NCBI GenBank assembly: GCA_023432405.1
Contig: JAEYUQ010000023.1
Span: forward strand, 1 to 6,162
DNA length: 6,162 nucleotides
Source: Actinomycetes bacterium
GTDB lineage: Bacteria > Actinomycetota > Actinomycetes > Mycobacteriales > Mycobacteriaceae
Direction: 5' to 3'
The stretch's first letter is position 1. Every line of letters starts with the position of its first letter. A model generated the notes under the pieces. The model saw only the letters and a program-made list of their open reading frames with translations, had not been told where the DNA came from and made no database searches. The position numbers and the translations under genes were made by a program. This document shows, one piece after another, positions 6,140 to 6,162 of the stretch.

Positions 6140-6162
6140 TAACCAATCACCTAACGCTGGAG
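6133..6162. repeat. 7-bp inverted repeat at the right edge
   Basis: CTCCAGC (6133-6139) is the exact reverse complement of GCTGGAG (6156-6162), with a 16-base AT-richer spacer. The right arm ends at the window edge, so the stem may be longer. It overlaps the third 14-mer unit. It could be a terminator for a converging gene to the right or another dyad; no T tail can be judged from here. Confidence 0.4.

Larger units (their letters stand above)
5955..6162. other. Non-coding 3' region of the NYN gene
   Basis: No frame on either strand in these 208 bases looks like a gene. Apart from the terminator hairpin, the 14-mers and the edge dyad, there is a T run after GGCTAG (6052-6058) with a short CTAG...CTAG symmetry. 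I cannot assign that element a role. Confidence 0.6.

Overview
The window looks like chromosomal DNA from a moderate-GC member of the Actinomycetota. The clues are a GTG start with a strong Shine-Dalgarno site, a mix of G/C- and A/T-ending codons, and a NYN-domain protein of a form I associate with actinobacteria. By eye, GC is a little above half, which would fit moderate-GC genera such as those near Actinomycetaceae, Rothia or Bifidobacterium. I cannot name a genus. No mobile element, CRISPR array, tRNA or rRNA is visible.

Layout: (1) 1-130 is a strikingly C+A-rich, T-poor strip with no convincing plus-strand gene. It may hold a minus-strand promoter for a gene lying off the left edge. (2) 131-276 is the leader of the first operon and carries an imperfect inverted repeat. 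(3) 277-4073 is a two-gene, translationally coupled operon (stop and start overlap as TGATG) encoding both halves of a heterodimeric type IV ABC exporter. (4) 4074-4172 is a 99-base spacer with small competing hairpins, an orphan Shine-Dalgarno-like AGGAGG and an 8-codon micro-ORF. (5) 4173-5954 encodes a 593-residue protein with an N-terminal NYN (PIN-like RNase fold) domain, a linker of about 320 residues that looks disordered and acidic, and a small C-terminal helical domain. (6) 5955-6162 is non-coding, with a probable terminator hairpin, three degenerate tandem 14-mers and a 7-bp inverted repeat ending at the window edge.

How the genes work together: the two transporter halves are built to pair. 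The first has Asp in place of the catalytic Glu and Gln in place of the switch His. The second has an altered signature (LSTGER), while its Walker A, Walker B and His are intact. In the dimer these changes all fall in one ATP site, leaving one consensus site to drive transport. The substrate cannot be read from the sequence. The NYN gene has its own spacer and no evident functional link to the exporter.

I do not see a clearly new biological system. The points most worth a second look are the coordinated site degeneration with the unusual STGE signature, the operon leader dyad, the expanded repeat-bearing linker of the NYN protein, the odd initiation region of the NYN gene, and the compositionally skewed left edge.
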